NCBI GenBank assembly: GCA_030704615.1
Contig: CM060734.1
Location: 60,340,042 to 60,404,041 of the forward strand
Direction of reading: 5' to 3'
Length of the DNA: 64,000 bases
Source: Takakia lepidozioides
Taxonomy: Eukaryota > Streptophyta > Takakiopsida > Takakiales > Takakiaceae
The notes under the pieces are model-generated. The model did no database searches and was not told the origin of the DNA. It worked only from the letters and a program-made list of their open reading frames with translations. The stretch's first letter is position 1; each line of letters begins with the position of its first letter. The translations under genes were made by a program, and so were the position numbers. Shown here piece after piece: positions 44,073 through 53,866 of this stretch.

Positions 44073-44594
44073 TGTCGTGCGCATACATATCGCTACACAA
44101 CTACATCGCTGTCCAAACCACACCACACATATATGCACAATAAAGTAGTCTGCCACAATGATAGAAAATCTTCGAACACACTGTTTACACAAAACATGAA
44201 AACCAAACCATCACTCTTAGAAATAGTAGTCGAGCCAGGGGCACCCCAAGCTATGGGGACTCCACCCCACAACAACCTACACTCCCATCATGAGTACACT
44301 CAGATCTAAACGCATGCAGGAGCTCGGTCGCGCAGGCTCAACTCGAGAAAGATGAGCCGCGCGACTGCCGCTCTCGTGAAGATAAGACGGACCAGGTGTC
44401 AAACTAAACTTGACACCTGATTTAACACTTGACCTAAATCCAAGTGTTAAATACAAATAACTAGTTTTATTCTAGCTGTTTTCACACTGTGCTTATTTAA
44501 CTTGACAGCTGTCGTGCGCATACATATCGCTACACAACTACATCGCTGTCCAAACCACACCACACATATATGCACAATAAAGTAGTCTGCCACA
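44073..44594 (-). repeat. 3' LTR of copy G with an internal terminal repeat
   Basis: 522 bases, starting TGTGGCAGAC (44594) and ending GCGCACGACA (44073). The first and last 85 bases (44510-44594 and 44073-44157) are identical direct repeats. The middle has two stem-loops: AGGTGTCAA/TTGACACCT and TTTAACACTTG/CAAGTGTTAAA (about 44393-44450). Copy H has the same repeat-middle-repeat plan. A tandem LTR plus a truncated LTR is the alternative reading. Confidence 0.7.
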
Positions 44595-44612
44595 ATCGCC
44601 CCCCTAGCTGGT
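44595..44612 (-). other. polypurine tract of copy G
   Basis: The minus strand reads CTAGGGGGGCGATTG immediately before the LTR start. Copy H has the same sequence before its LTR (about 56974-56987). Confidence 0.75.
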
Positions 44613-44854
44613 GGATAGGTCCCTCTACCTCCAGATAGCTACAAGATGTAATAGCCACAGCCGTACTAAGTCCTCTATCACTGTCCCTATTGTACTCAAA
44701 CTCTATAGACCAAGAGGCCGGGTACAAGAGTAGCCCCATCGTTAGTCGCCATCTTGCAATCTGTGAACTTGAGCCAGGACCGCGTGTGTTCAAGGTCTCC
44801 TAGTAGCTGGGCCTTGCGTTGCTTGTTAGCCTCCCATGGTTGTATCCACTCCCA

Positions 44855-45345
44855 CTATCCAATGCATTGTGGACATAACCAATCCCCATCTGGAACCATC
44901 TCAAGAGGTGGAGTCAAGCACCCCATATACCAACCTCTAGAGCATCGATCACACACCAGCATGGTGGCTGCCCCTTTAGCAGACCCACACAACATGCACC
45001 TCAAACCTGCAGATACCACTGCCAGGTTTGGGTCAATCCTGCCATCGACATTCGGAAGGTGACATGGCGCACAATTACGCACACGGTCCTTCCAAGTTAT
45101 GCCATCCCGACCCTCCAAGACCAAGACGCCTGAGGGCAAGACCTCTCGAACCCTCAAAATAACACGTCCTGCAGTCACATCCAGGGTCGTAGGAGCAGTC
45201 TGCTGCAGATAGACATAGTCACCAGGGTTGAATCTCCGAACCCCAGGACGATAGCCCCCACCACGTATGGTAGCATACCTCAACGTATCACGGTGTTGTG
45301 CAATGGCAAGGTTCTCGAAAGCCATGGGCATGAATCTCTTTGAAC
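44855..45345 (-). pseudogene. family 2 integrase tail and PHD finger (copy G)
   Basis: Continuation of pol after a one-base insertion near 45335. First comes the integrase C-terminal SH3-like module (RRFNPGDYVYLQQ, RVILRVREVLPSGVLVLEGR). It is followed by a PHD-type zinc finger occupying the last 47 residues, with CMLC, VCDRC, GWYMGC and GDWLCPQC. The C4HC3 pattern is complete except that the histidine is tyrosine (GWYMGC); copy H keeps it (AWHMGC). PHD fingers usually read histone H3 tails. Here it would sit where chromoviruses have a chromodomain, and probably guides integration to chromatin of a given state (inference). Confidence 0.8.
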
Positions 45346-47990
45346 AACTCTGCACGCTGCTCACATGCACGTGCCCATACGTCCGGATCGTCAAGGTTAA
45401 GAACTGTAGCAGCTTCTCTGCGAATGGATGTAGGCAAATCCGGCTCTCGGCCAAAGAGAAGAAAGTATGGTGAGAAGGAGGCAAGTGATGCTTGCTTGCT
45501 GAACCTGTAGCCCATGGCTAACCAGGGTAACTGAAGGTCCCAATCTCCTAGGTGTCCCTTCTGCAAGCCATACTTGCGCAAACCCCTCTTTACTGTCTGA
45601 ACAACTCTCTCTGCCAAGCCATCGGCCTCAGGATGATCCCGAGAAGTGGTGCGGTGGTCTATCAAGGCCTTGTCACACAAAGCCTGAAACTCCCCCAAGA
45701 ACTCTCTCCCTTGGTCCGTGAGTACCTCAGCTGGAGCACCGAATCGGCTAAGCACACAATCCAATAATGCATACGCAGCTCCCTCACTAGCCTTATCAGG
45801 CAATGGAACCAATTCAATCCACTTGGAGAAGTGCTCCACCATCACCAACACGTACTTGTTGTGGCGCATGGTCAGTGGCAACGGCCCTGCGAAGTCAAGA
45901 CTCCACCTGTAGCCCAATCCCATGATCGGAAGAGGGTGCAATTGTGGAGTAGGGGCGTTGAATGAAGCACGCACCCTGTCACACACCATGCACCTAGCCA
46001 CAAATTGTTGCACCTCTGTGTGCATACCACGCCACCAATACTGCCCCTGCAGTAGACTATGAGTGCGTCGCACCCCAAAATGCCCCAACTCCTCATGGGC
46101 ATGCCGCACTAACCGTGCCCGCTGTGTTGGGTGAGGCACAATCCTCACTCGACCATCCTCCCACACTCGGAGCAGGTGTGTCCCCTCCCACCTGAACCTC
46201 TTGGCTCGTTGTAGGATCCGATCCCTCTCCTTGGCAGTCATAATGGCTGCCGTGTCTCCACTGCGGAGGTAGTCCAACACAACTGAATCCTCATGTATAT
46301 CTTTGGCGCCACCCTGCTCATTGCTGGCCTCAGGGTCCTCAGACACTTGATCTACAGTCATCCCTGTTGTAGGTCCAACCTGGCCTTCCGCTGCCAAGAT
46401 ACACAGAAATGCAGATGCATGCCATCCGGGCACCATCTCCTCGTCTGTCTCACCATGCCACCGAGCTCCAGTGTCATCCTGCTGGCTCGTGCATGGATTG
46501 CGACTCAACCCATCTGCATTTCGATTGACCAAACCCGGTCGATGCACCACCTGAAAGTCATACTCTTGAAGGATGAGTGCCCACCGTGCAAGCTTCCCCG
46601 TAAGCTTGTCTGACTCCATCAACCACTTGAGTGGTTGGTGATCCTTGACAAGGGTGAAGAGATTGCCGTATAGATAGCACCTGAAGTGTGCCACGGCCCA
46701 CACTGCAGCTAAGCATTCTCCCTCATATGAGCTATACTTAGACTCTGCAGCATTGTTCGAGCGGCTAGCATAAGCCACTACGAACTCTCTTCCCTCATCA
46801 TCCACCTGTGTGAGCACCGCTCCAAGCCCTAGCATGCTCCAATCTGTATGCAGCTGAAAAGGACGCCCCCTGATAGGTCGTCTCAAGATGGGCGCCGAGG
46901 TCAACCTCGCCTTGAGCTCTTGAAAAGCTTGTTCTTGCTCATCTTCCCACTGCCACTCCTGGTCCACCTTGGTCAGCTTGGTTAGAGCCTTTGCAATGGC
47001 ACTAAATCCCTTAACAAACCGTCTGTAATAGTTTGCTAACCCCATGAAAGCTCGAACTCGGCTCACATCCGTGGGGCGTGGAACCTGTGCAATGGACTCT
47101 ACCTTAGTCTGCTGTACCCCCAATCCTCCAGGATATATCATGTGACCCAGATACTCAATCTGGTTGTGGAAAAACTTGCACTTGCCCGGATGTAACTTCA
47201 ATCCTTGCGTCCTCAAGCGCTCAAATACCCCCTGAAGGTGTCTCTCATGCTCCTCCACCGTAGCACTAAAGATGATGATGTCATCTATGTAGCACCGAGC
47301 AAACTCCACCCCTGCTAGAATCCTGTCCATGACTCTTTGAAACTCAGCGGGAGCGTTTTTAAGCCCAAATGGTAAGAACCGCCACTGGTATAGGCAATCC
47401 TTCCCGTGCTCATTGATCCCCCAGAATGCCGTCTTTTGCTTATCCGCCTCCTTGATCGGCAACTGGTGATATCCGGATCGTAAATCCAACGTGCTAAAGA
47501 CCTTGGAATGCCCAATGGCATCAAAGATCTCCTCTGGTGTTGGCATGGCATACCTATCGGACTTGGTCTGACGATTTACAGGCCGGTAATCACCGCACAT
47601 ACGTCTCTCCGTCCAATTGCCATAGACATCCTTCTTAGCTGGCATCACTGTGGCTGAAGCATACTCTCCACCAGAGAGCTCCACCAAACCTGCCTCCCAG
47701 AGATCTTGAGTCCTCATCTGAATCAAAGACCTCTCCATGTCACTGTATCTATAGGGTCTCCGAAAGATTGGCGTGTCAGTGGCCAACTCAATACGGATCT
47801 CTTGACCCTTCAGTGCTCCCAAGTCCTTCAAACTGAAGGCAAAGCAATTCCTGTAAGCCCTCAGGAACCGCCGTATACGTCGTCTCTCTCCTCCGGTGAC
47901 AATGGGTCCAATGTCAGGCTCCCAATTGTCCTCCGTAACTGCAACCTTAAGTCCAGTGGGCTTAGAGGTAGAGGACGCGTCCCGTGGTTG
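45330..47990 (-). pseudogene. family 2 pol: RT, RNase H, integrase (copy G)
   Basis: Open from just after TAG 47993 to about 45335. The N-terminal stretch GGERRRIRRFLRAYRNCFAF leads into RT, with VMPAKKDVYGNWTERRMCGD, LDLRSGYHQLPIKE, FLPFGLKNAPAEFQRVMD and catalytic CYIDDIIIFS. RNase H has TDWSMLGLGAVLTQVD, YSSYEGECLAAVWAVAHF and VKDHQPLKWL. The integrase zinc finger is HAHEELGHFGVRRTH...CMVCDRVR. The core has SLDFAGPL, LTDQGREF and HPEADGLAERVVQ. The YSSYEGE-type RNase H differs from family 1 and from common angiosperm chromoviruses. Apart from the flanking lesions the domains look intact. Confidence 0.9.
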
Positions 47991-48105
47991 CTACGCTGCA
48001 ACCTCTTGAGCAGTACCCCCTTCCTGCTCAGTCAATGACAAGGCCTCATCCTGCCCCATCATCTCATCATTGAGAACCTCCTCATCCCGAGAAGAATCCC
48101 CAACC

Positions 48106-48702
48106 TCATCCATCACAGCTGCCTTCGCTGCCAACTCCCTCTGAACCTCGAGCACCTTCGTACATCACCTGAGTTATCAATTGTCTAGTCGTCCAAAAAA
48201 TAGATAAGTTCTGTCGAACCCACGTGTGCCATGGATGTCTACACCTCGTGGTCCTCACCGGCTCGCCCCCACTTGCTGCCTGTACCGTCTCGGTAGGCAG
48301 AGAGACTGTCAAGGGAAGTGCACTCCGCACTCTACGTTGCTCAGCCATAGCCAAGCTGACAATCCAGGTCAAGCAATTGAGATCCATTGCTTGCCCCAAC
48401 ACCTGACGACGTGATGCCTCAGAAAGAGAAGGCACCGCCGTGGTCCCAGTGGAAAACCCCATAGCCCGCTCTCGCTCGTCGGCATTAGGCTCCACTAACT
48501 GCTGCAACTGAGCATCCCACAAGAGGCCAGGTCCACCATCCCGAAAAGCATGGGATCCTGGGAAGCTGAGCAGTGTAGGTAATGCTGCTCGTGGTTGACC
48601 CACCCTGTTGACCACTGCCAAAGGCGAACGGTCATCGTGTCTCACACGTTGAGACTGCCTTCCTGTGTCCAAAATGCCATCCACGGTGAGGTGTGCTGGC
48701 CG
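48106..48702 (-). pseudogene. DNMT3-like domain, C-terminal part after TAG (copy G)
   Basis: In the same frame as the preceding ORF, separated only by TAG 48703-48705. It contains LVEPNADERERAMGFSTGTT and SEASRRQVLGQAMDLNCLTW. These correspond in position and pattern to the end of DNMT3-type domains, where E.E...GFP..YT is followed by R..LLG.SW.V (motif X). The methyltransferase domain is therefore complete across the stop. Towards 48150 the frame shifts by one; another frame (KVLEVQRELAAKAAVMDE) continues to pol. The middle, about 60 residues, is a variable target-recognition-like stretch. Confidence 0.75.
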
Positions 48703-51700
48703 CTACACCCCATCAAATGCACGCTTGAGCAGTGCGGGTGGCATCAAGTTAGTCCACCATAGTCGTGGACGATGAGCCCGTGACCCCACTGCAGCTGCAT
48801 CCAGCAATACTGCTGACCCAAGCCACGACCGGACTTGATGCACACTGGCCATCACCCTGGCCCGAGAATCACCCATCAGTGGTACATTCTCCAAGATGTA
48901 TGCTGGAGATACAGCTTGATAAAGCTGCAAGCAGTGCAAAATCCGCACCATCTCCCAAAACAGACCCGTCCTCGAGTCTCGCAATCCATTGCCATGCCCG
49001 GCTGATGAATGCCCTTGGCAGGGCCAACCTGCCACTATCAGATCAATGGAGCCAACCTGCTCCAAATCTTGCGCCCCCAACAAGGAAATGTCTGCTGGCA
49101 AGGCTTGTTGGTATCCACGAACTGCAGACACAGGCAACAAGTCAGGGTACTGCTGTACCAACTGAGCCACATGGCGCAGTGAGACGCGTCGTGCAGTCTC
49201 ATCCCTCTCCACATACAGGTAACGCCTTACCCGCACACCTGCCTGTAGCACAGCAGCCAATCCGGTGCTGATCCCGCCAAACAAGTCCAGAAGGCAAATG
49301 CCTTCATCCGGCCGCTGCCACACAAGAGGTGTGGTGTCCAATGGCGACAACTGAGGTGGCCCTGGTGCAATCACCGCACTCTCCTCCTCTCCTGACGGTA
49401 CAAAAGCTTCTACCCAAGCTTGTTGCACCCGTCCATCAGCAGCTTGCTGCAAATCCTTGCTCGTACCCCACAACGGAGTGTGAGCAACCATGGCAAGCAA
49501 CTCCGCCGTACCATGCATGTCATCCTGCTCTACTGGAGGTGGCACATCCTCTGCATGGGCATTGCCTTCCAGCAACTCTCCAGGCCAACTAACTGCAGCT
49601 GTGAAGGCGGCTAGTGTTGGCATCTTGCCCCGCTGGGCAGCTGCAATACCCCCAATGAATGTCACAGGGAGCTGTGCACGGCGACCATCCCCTGACTGCC
49701 ATCCAGGCCTGTAGGATGCTGACTCCTCCCAAAAATCCAGGGTGAAGCCCATGGGGTATAACACTGCCCCACCAACGAGGACATCGTAAGAGACCGCGTC
49801 TGTCACAATGGCCTTGGCTCGCATCACTGAGCCATCTACAGGATGATCCGGCTGCAGTCTAATAGCCAACTGATGTCGTGTCATGCCACGAGCCTGCTCT
49901 GATCCTCCCAGAGATGTCTGTATCTGGAAAGGACAAGGCTCCATATCCGCCTCCATGAGGCCAAAACCTGTAATAGCAGCTCTGCCCAACATCAGTGGCT
50001 GAGCTCCTGAGTCCAACAAGACCCGCAGTGGCCGGTACTTCTTGCCTGCCGGTCCACTCAAAGTGAAAATGCCTCCCTGGTTGTCTAACAAGACAACTCT
50101 AGGTGTCACCATGGCGCGCTCAATGGCTGGCCTAGCTGGCAGCTCCGTCAACCTGGCAGCTGCAACTTGCCATGGCGCAGCCGTGGCAGTCTTGACCCTC
50201 AAATCCGAGGATCCCTCTGCCACTACACCTTCCACTAACTCCGCAGAAGATGAAGTGACCTCCCCACTCTCACAGAGTGTTGCTGCTAGTCTGAACACTG
50301 CAGCTGGTCTCACCCCCGGCGTTGCAATCATTGTTGCCGAGAACAGTGGGGCCTGACACACAGAGGTGGCTGCCCCCAATAACACACCGGCCGCACTAGC
50401 CTTGGCAGCAGGAGTCAATGCTGCACGTGTAGCTCTCCCCAATGGCATAGTAACCTCCGCCTCGGTAACAGTCGGGCGAGAACTAGGTGCCATGGATGGC
50501 GTCGACACAGTCTCCGCCAATGTGAATGACTGAGGAAGCCTTGCCTGACGGCTTGCCTCCCCATGCTGTGGATCCAATTCCACCTCTGCACCTCGTGGCT
50601 CAGGAACTCGTGCTGCTCCTCGAGTCACGGCTGCAGCAGACTCCACCTGCTCTAGTGGTAGTGCTGCTCCGCACATAAATCCCATGCCTCCCATATCTCC
50701 TCCCTCAGGAGCAGGAGGTGGACCATCCCGCCTGGGAGCCGGTACCGCCTGAGCTATAGCCATGGCAGCGAGCCTCTGCTCTAGCCGCTGAAGCCGGTTG
50801 GCCATGCCTTGATCAACGCCCTGACCTCCGCGTCCTTGGCCATGTTGAGCTTGCCCTTGGCCTGCACCTCGTGCCCGACCACCTCGTCCTCTCTGGGCTG
50901 GTCCACCTCGCCCCCGGCCACCATTGTTCCCTTGGAACTGGCCTGGGCGCAACTCAGGATGCAAGTCATAACACTGGGCATCTCCATGCCCATACTTGCC
51001 ACAATGCCCACACTGCAACTGTGCAGGCTGTGCTTGTGCCAGCCTTCTGCCACTCTCTGGGCAATCTCTCTTGACATGGGGTCCTCCACATGTCCAACAT
51101 ATCACCCCTGGTTGCTGTTGGCCTGCAAAAGATGCCACGGGCCTCTGCACCTGAGGTCCCCTATAAGCTCCATGGAACTTGGGCTGGGCAACCTTGCCCC
51201 CCTGACCACGCTGTTGGGCAGTCCCTTGTGCTTGTGGGCTGACAGCTGTGCCCCGTACAGGCATGTCCTTGCCAAATCCAATTGTAACAACTCGCTCCTC
51301 CACCATGTTGAGCTCAATCCGCTCAGCCAGCAAAAACACATCTGCTAATGTGGGTTGGGCTGCTTGTAACAGGGTTGCATCTCGCACCCTTCTCTTGAGC
51401 TCCTTGTCCAGAATTCCATACCAAAACTGGATTGCCTGAGCTTCAGTAACCCCTTGGGTCACACTTATCAAGCGCCTCATACGAGTGTACGCCTCTCGCA
51501 GGCTCTCACTGGGTTTGCGCTGGAAGTCTTGCAAACTTCGCAGCTTCTCTGTCCGTACACCTTGGTAGTTCCTCCGCAACTCCTGGAAGAACTCCACCAC
51601 CGGGTTGAATCTAGGCACATGTGTTGTAGTCGTGGCAGGAGGAGTAGTAGCACCTTTTGAACTGGTACCACCTGCAGAAGTACCAGCACTACCTGCTCCA

Positions 51701-51924
51701 CTGCTAGTGCTGGCAGTGGGAGCTATTGGTACTGATGCAGCTACTGGTCGCGTCGTGCCTCGAGTAATGGAGACGTATTCAGGTGACCAATACATCCTCC
51801 ACTCCTCAATCTCTGCTTCATGTCCTCGCCTGAACTCATGGTAATCGTCCATAGGCGGGCCTTCCAAATGCTGGAACAGTCCCTTCCCCACACCATGAAT
51901 GGGGTGAATAGCTGTGGATTGCAC
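48703..51924 (-). CDS. family 2 gag-protease-methyltransferase polyprotein (copy G)
   Basis: A 1073-codon open frame. The gag core lies at about 110-215 (FNPVVEFFQELRRNYQGV, AYTRMRRLISV, FWYGILDKELKRRV). Two CCHC knuckles lie near 274-287 (CWTCGGPHVKRDC) and 302-315 (CGHCGKYGHGDAQC). A Gly/Arg/Gln-rich stretch follows, then an Ala/Pro-rich spacer, then the aspartic protease with LLDSGAQPLML near 636. The cytosine-5 methyltransferase begins at about 876: motif I DLFGGISTG (D880), motif II YVERDE, motif IV GWPCQGHSSAG (catalytic Cys969), motif VI ILENVPLMG (E1012, N1013) and motif VIII AHRPRLWWTNL. The GLRDSRTGLFWEMVRIL and AHR.R..W.NL patterns are closest to DNMT3. The first 11 or so residues here are out of frame; the true gag start is upstream. 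The frame stops at TAG within the methyltransferase. Confidence 0.9.
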   Translation of the reverse strand: MQSTAIHPIHGVGKGLFQHLEGPPMDDYHEFRRGHEAEIEEWRMYWSPEYVSITRGTTRPVAASVPIAPTASTSSGAGSAGTSAGGTSSKGATTPPATTTTHVPRFNPVVEFFQELRRNYQGVRTEKLRSLQDFQRKPSESLREAYTRMRRLISVTQGVTEAQAIQFWYGILDKELKRRVRDATLLQAAQPTLADVFLLAERIELNMVEERVVTIGFGKDMPVRGTAVSPQAQGTAQQRGQGGKVAQPKFHGAYRGPQVQRPVASFAGQQQPGVICWTCGGPHVKRDCPESGRRLAQAQPAQLQCGHCGKYGHGDAQCYDLHPELRPGQFQGNNGGRGRGGPAQRGRGGRARGAGQGQAQHGQGRGGQGVDQGMANRLQRLEQRLAAMAIAQAVPAPRRDGPPPAPEGGDMGGMGFMCGAALPLEQVESAAAVTRGAARVPEPRGAEVELDPQHGEASRQARLPQSFTLAETVSTPSMAPSSRPTVTEAEVTMPLGRATRAALTPAAKASAAGVLLGAATSVCQAPLFSATMIATPGVRPAAVFRLAATLCESGEVTSSSAELVEGVVAEGSSDLRVKTATAAPWQVAAARLTELPARPAIERAMVTPRVVLLDNQGGIFTLSGPAGKKYRPLRVLLDSGAQPLMLGRAAITGFGLMEADMEPCPFQIQTSLGGSEQARGMTRHQLAIRLQPDHPVDGSVMRAKAIVTDAVSYDVLVGGAVLYPMGFTLDFWEESASYRPGWQSGDGRRAQLPVTFIGGIAAAQRGKMPTLAAFTAAVSWPGELLEGNAHAEDVPPPVEQDDMHGTAELLAMVAHTPLWGTSKDLQQAADGRVQQAWVEAFVPSGEEESAVIAPGPPQLSPLDTTPLVWQRPDEGICLLDLFGGISTGLAAVLQAGVRVRRYLYVERDETARRVSLRHVAQLVQQYPDLLPVSAVRGYQQALPADISLLGAQDLEQVGSIDLIVAGWPCQGHSSAGHGNGLRDSRTGLFWEMVRILHCLQLYQAVSPAYILENVPLMGDSRARVMASVHQVRSWLGSAVLLDAAAVGSRAHRPRLWWTNLMPPALLKRAFDGV

Positions 51925-52256
51925 ATCTGCTGCAAATCACACCAGCTGTCGAACTTCTGGATAAAGTCATCCAACTCAATTGTGCCCACAGCTCCAGAGT
52001 ACCTACGAGGCCCCTTGGTAGCTCCATACATCTCCTCCATGTCGTCCCACAACAATGGCGAATGAAAGTGCACACCTGTTGATGAAGCCTCCGAGTCTGT
52101 GTCTGACTCTACAGTAATTGAGGGTGGCGGTGAAGGTGGTCTGAACCGAATACCTCGTCTTGTGAACCCACTCTCACTGTTACTGCCTGTAGCCGTACTC
52201 CCCTCAAAACCCTTGGGTAACTCCGTAATGACACTCACAATGTGCACCTCCTCCAC
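51885..52256 (-). pseudogene. family 2 gag N-terminus, frameshifted (copy G)
   Basis: ATG 52256 begins a frame with TIELDDFIQKFDSWCDLQQM and TPFMVWG. It then runs out of frame at the G/A-rich tract near 51885-51900, while the other frame continues with GKGLFQHLEGPPMDDYHEF. The two halves together form one gag N-terminus, separated by a single-base indel. Confidence 0.75.
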
Positions 52257-52775
52257 GTGACACTATAAGGCTCTAGTTCTAATCTAATAGTGACACGGGT
52301 GGGCACCTATTGCAGTTTAAGGGTCATATCCCAATGGCTCAGGGCACCTGCACCTGCATCCACCGCAAGAACTCCTATGGTTGGCTGGTCATCAACCCAG
52401 CCTCACCATAGAAGAAACACTGGTGGTCTTGCTGGTCATCACTCCAGCCTCACCACCGACAGCATACTCTAGGATTGACCGGTGATAAAATCCGGCCTAA
52501 TCCCTATGAAAGCAAGCGCCCACACAAAACCAACATGGCGCACAGTCAAGCATGCAGGTGTTGGGGGGGATCCAAACACAAGAAATCAAAACATCAACAC
52601 CCCCACACCAAAATCCAGCTGCAATGCTGATCCTGCAGAATATCCCAGCCCAAAACCCCGGACTGACTGGCCTCCACCAAGACAAGCTTTGGCAACTACA
52701 AGTACAAGGTAATGAAAATAGTACAGAAATGGAGGGGAAGAATAGAAGCCCGCCCAAGCAAGATCTAATCCTGAT
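52257..52775. other. leader between the orphan ORF and family 2 gag
   Basis: No gene and no LTR end recognised. It may be the 5' leader of copy G. I found no primer-binding site that I could support. Confidence 0.35.
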
Positions 52776-53525
52776 CTATGCTATCAACTGCCAGACTTCT
52801 CTCAAAGTGCCTCTCTCTGCATGATGGTAAGGTGTAGGAGGTATATCTATGTCCAGAAACCTGCCACTAACCTTGTCCCAAGCTACAGTAGCTCGCTCTA
52901 ACCAACCCTCCTCCTCTTTCTGCCAAATAGAGACAAAGCAATACTCCCCTATCTTCCGCTCACTGAACACTAAAGAAAACAAAGGTAGGGTCTGATAGTC
53001 TCTCAACTCAAAAGCTTTGAGACGGTTGCGGGTGTCCTCATTGCGGACGACTGCATCGCCCTCAAGCAGAGCAAAATTGTCCTTGCAAATGAACCCCCGC
53101 TCGTGGTTGCCTTGTGCAGAGCATGTCCGGCTGCAACGCTGTTTCATTGCACAAACTTGTGAAGCTCCTGCTCCTCTACTCCAATACACCACGGCCTTGT
53201 GGCTGAACACCTTGGTCCCCGGGGCTGTCTTTTGCTGTGTTCCAAGCCTAGCTTTCACCCACGTTGGTATTTCACCTACAGCTGCAGAACTGCTGGCTCC
53301 AACAGAGTTCTGACTGTCCAAGGCGATATTGAGGCCCTCAACGCCAACTACAGCAGTTTGTTGTCCACTACTAATGCCTGACTCCCAGTATGCAATCAAC
53401 TCGTCCAACTGTTCTCCACTCAAATCAGTCTGAGTTCCTTGGGAAACATAAATCTTGTCCGCTTTGGTGCACAGGCTAAGAGAAGAGACCCGCCCTTCAA
53501 TCACGTCCTCATTTCCCCCAGCCAT
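52776..53525 (-). CDS. uncharacterised 249-residue ORF upstream of family 2 gag
   Basis: An uninterrupted ATG-to-stop frame on the same strand as copy G and 520 bases upstream of gag. The N-terminal 80 residues are polar (TQTDLSGEQLDELIAYWESG). The middle has clustered cysteines (CAMKQRCSRTC). The C-terminal half looks like a folded alpha/beta domain (LFSLVFSERKIGEYCFVSIW, LERATVAWDKVSGRFLD). I do not recognise the family. It could be an extra ORF of the element (as ORF1 is in family 1) or a host gene fragment. No copy is seen upstream of gag in J because that part is missing. Confidence 0.5.
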   Translation of the reverse strand: MAGGNEDVIEGRVSSLSLCTKADKIYVSQGTQTDLSGEQLDELIAYWESGISSGQQTAVVGVEGLNIALDSQNSVGASSSAAVGEIPTWVKARLGTQQKTAPGTKVFSHKAVVYWSRGAGASQVCAMKQRCSRTCSAQGNHERGFICKDNFALLEGDAVVRNEDTRNRLKAFELRDYQTLPLFSLVFSERKIGEYCFVSIWQKEEEGWLERATVAWDKVSGRFLDIDIPPTPYHHAERGTLREVWQLIA

Positions 53526-53866
53526 ACAAGGAGTACATCCCCAGATTTATTTCTCATGTAGACCAGAACAGGTTCTAGAAACAGGATTGTGGATCTTTCA
53601 TGGCACACTCACACTCTAAAAATTCCATAGATTTTTAGCAGAGTCCCAAAAACAGAAACCAGGATAGGTAGATTTTCCCTTTCTGCAGCTATCCCCTCAA
53701 AAACTGGGTCAAACAGAGTCCATTTGACAAAGATATGACCAATTAGGCTCTAAATCCTTTAAATTAGATCAAAAGATTTTATTTATTTATTTTTAACACC
53801 CAAACGTTCTCGTCATTACAACCTGTTCGCAGGTTATCTACGGGTTCCCGAGGCCGTTCCCCGACT

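Larger units (their letters stand above)
44073..52256 (-). mobile_element. family 2 Ty3/gypsy element with methyltransferase and PHD finger, copy G
   Basis: Order on the minus strand: gag, zinc knuckles, protease, DNMT3-like domain, RT, RNase H, integrase, PHD finger, polypurine tract, LTR. The 5' LTR was not found intact; a partial minus LTR at 55363-55716 may be its relic. The frame is broken by a gag frameshift (about 51890), TAG at 48703-48705, a shift near 48150, TAG at 47991-47993 and a shift near 45335. It is therefore recently dead rather than active. Confidence 0.85.

Noticed and set aside
44855-45345. The C-terminal zinc module as another CCHC gag knuckle or a chromodomain
   Set aside because: The spacing C-x2-C ... 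C-x2-C-x4-H/Y-x2-C ... W-x-C-x2-C with GDWLCPQC is that of a PHD finger. No chromodomain aromatic pattern is present.
46293-46613. Plus-strand frames inside copy G (for example 46293-46613, 48765-49271, 50809-51348)
   Set aside because: They are antisense to clear pol, methyltransferase and gag coding sequence and show no family motifs.
48703-51924. The methyltransferase as an ordinary host gene next to a retroelement
   Set aside because: It is in one uninterrupted frame with gag and protease, and a second copy (J) has the same order of protease, methyltransferase and RT.
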